A DNA stretch of 13,760 bases, taken from positions 1 through 13,760 of the forward strand of contig DATJZV010000165.1 of assembly GCA_035498715.1 (NCBI GenBank), given 5' to 3'. Of this stretch, positions 13,722 through 13,760 are shown piece after piece. This stretch comes from DASPSR01 sp035498715. Lineage in GTDB: Bacteria; Nitrospirota; UBA9217. The notes beneath the pieces were generated by a model. It saw only the letters and a program-made list of their open reading frames with translations. It did no database searches and was not told the origin of the DNA. The stretch's first letter is position 1. Every line of letters starts with the position of its first letter. A program made the position numbers and the translations under genes.

Positions 13722-13760
13722 TTATTCCGCTCGATAGATTAGATTATAGCCGCGTTTACG
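13722..13760 (-). CDS. C-terminal end of an unidentified protein (partial)
   Basis: From the right edge, one - strand frame is open for 12 codons (RKRGYNLIYRAE) and stops at a TAA (13722-13724). The other two - strand frames contain stops within this short span. The residues look protein-like and the position, about 110 nt before the next promoter on the same strand, suits the end of an upstream gene. It is too short for identification and could be chance. Confidence 0.3.
   Translation of the reverse strand, partial: RKRGYNLIYRAE

Noticed and set aside
1..13760. CRISPR arrays, tRNA or rRNA genes, transposases, toxin-antitoxin pairs, retrons or other defence modules
   Set aside because: I looked for regular repeats, cloverleaf signatures and family motifs on both strands and found none; the gene content is housekeeping and envelope-related.

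Overview
The window looks like ordinary chromosomal DNA from a free-living Gram-negative bacterium with roughly balanced base composition. My best guess is Nitrospirota or a deltaproteobacterial (Desulfobacterota-type) lineage. The reasons are two lipoproteins with lipoboxes, a GspE/PilB-type ATPase with an MshEN-like N-terminus, an archaeal-type nicotinate phosphoribosyltransferase, an AMMECR1 protein, a bacterial HDAC-like deacetylase, and intergenic repeats of the CACAGAGG / GAGCATGGAGCATAG kind. The phylum assignment is inference. I see no transposase, integrase, phage gene, CRISPR array, tRNA or rRNA, and no recognisable defence system.

Layout. Bases 1-2770 are read on the + strand: the 3' end of an unidentified gene, a nicotinate phosphoribosyltransferase (NAD salvage), an unknown lipoprotein, and a small PilZ-domain protein behind a strong sigma70-type promoter. 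Bases 2771-3145 are a convergent region with no supported gene. From about 3146 to the right edge everything is on the - strand. In order of transcription, starting at the right edge, the units are: (1) the tail of an unidentified gene; (2) a compact unit with a consensus promoter (13581-13609), a 36-residue very basic protein with a GTG start, a TPR plus periplasmic-binding-fold lipoprotein (LpoA-like) 3 nt later, and a terminator (11471-11496); (3) an M50 membrane metalloprotease followed by tryptophanyl-tRNA synthetase; (4) a consensus promoter (9143-9171) driving a long-chain polyprenyl diphosphate synthase, AMMECR1 (1-nt overlap) and a small membrane-anchored coiled-coil protein with a Lys-rich tail; (5) an unrecognised 176-residue protein; (6) an HDAC-family deacetylase; (7) a GspE/PilB/MshE-family ATPase followed closely by a short single-pass membrane ORF.

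How the genes work together. Two products are plausible cyclic-di-GMP receptors: the PilZ protein and the MshEN-type domain of the secretion/pilus ATPase. The two genes are convergent neighbours, which hints at surface motility or pilus control. Several others serve envelope and housekeeping functions: quinone side chain or polyprenyl synthesis, intramembrane proteolysis and peptidoglycan synthase regulation.

The most useful observations are a TrpRS that keeps three of the four cysteines of the Thermotoga-type iron-sulfur motif, non-consensus Walker A and His-box residues in the secretion ATPase, two small genes below usual length cut-offs, an 18-position near-perfect hairpin at 6485-6529, direct repeats flanking the PilZ promoter -10 box, and heptanucleotide repeats upstream of the protease gene. 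I did not find a convincing previously undescribed multi-gene system.
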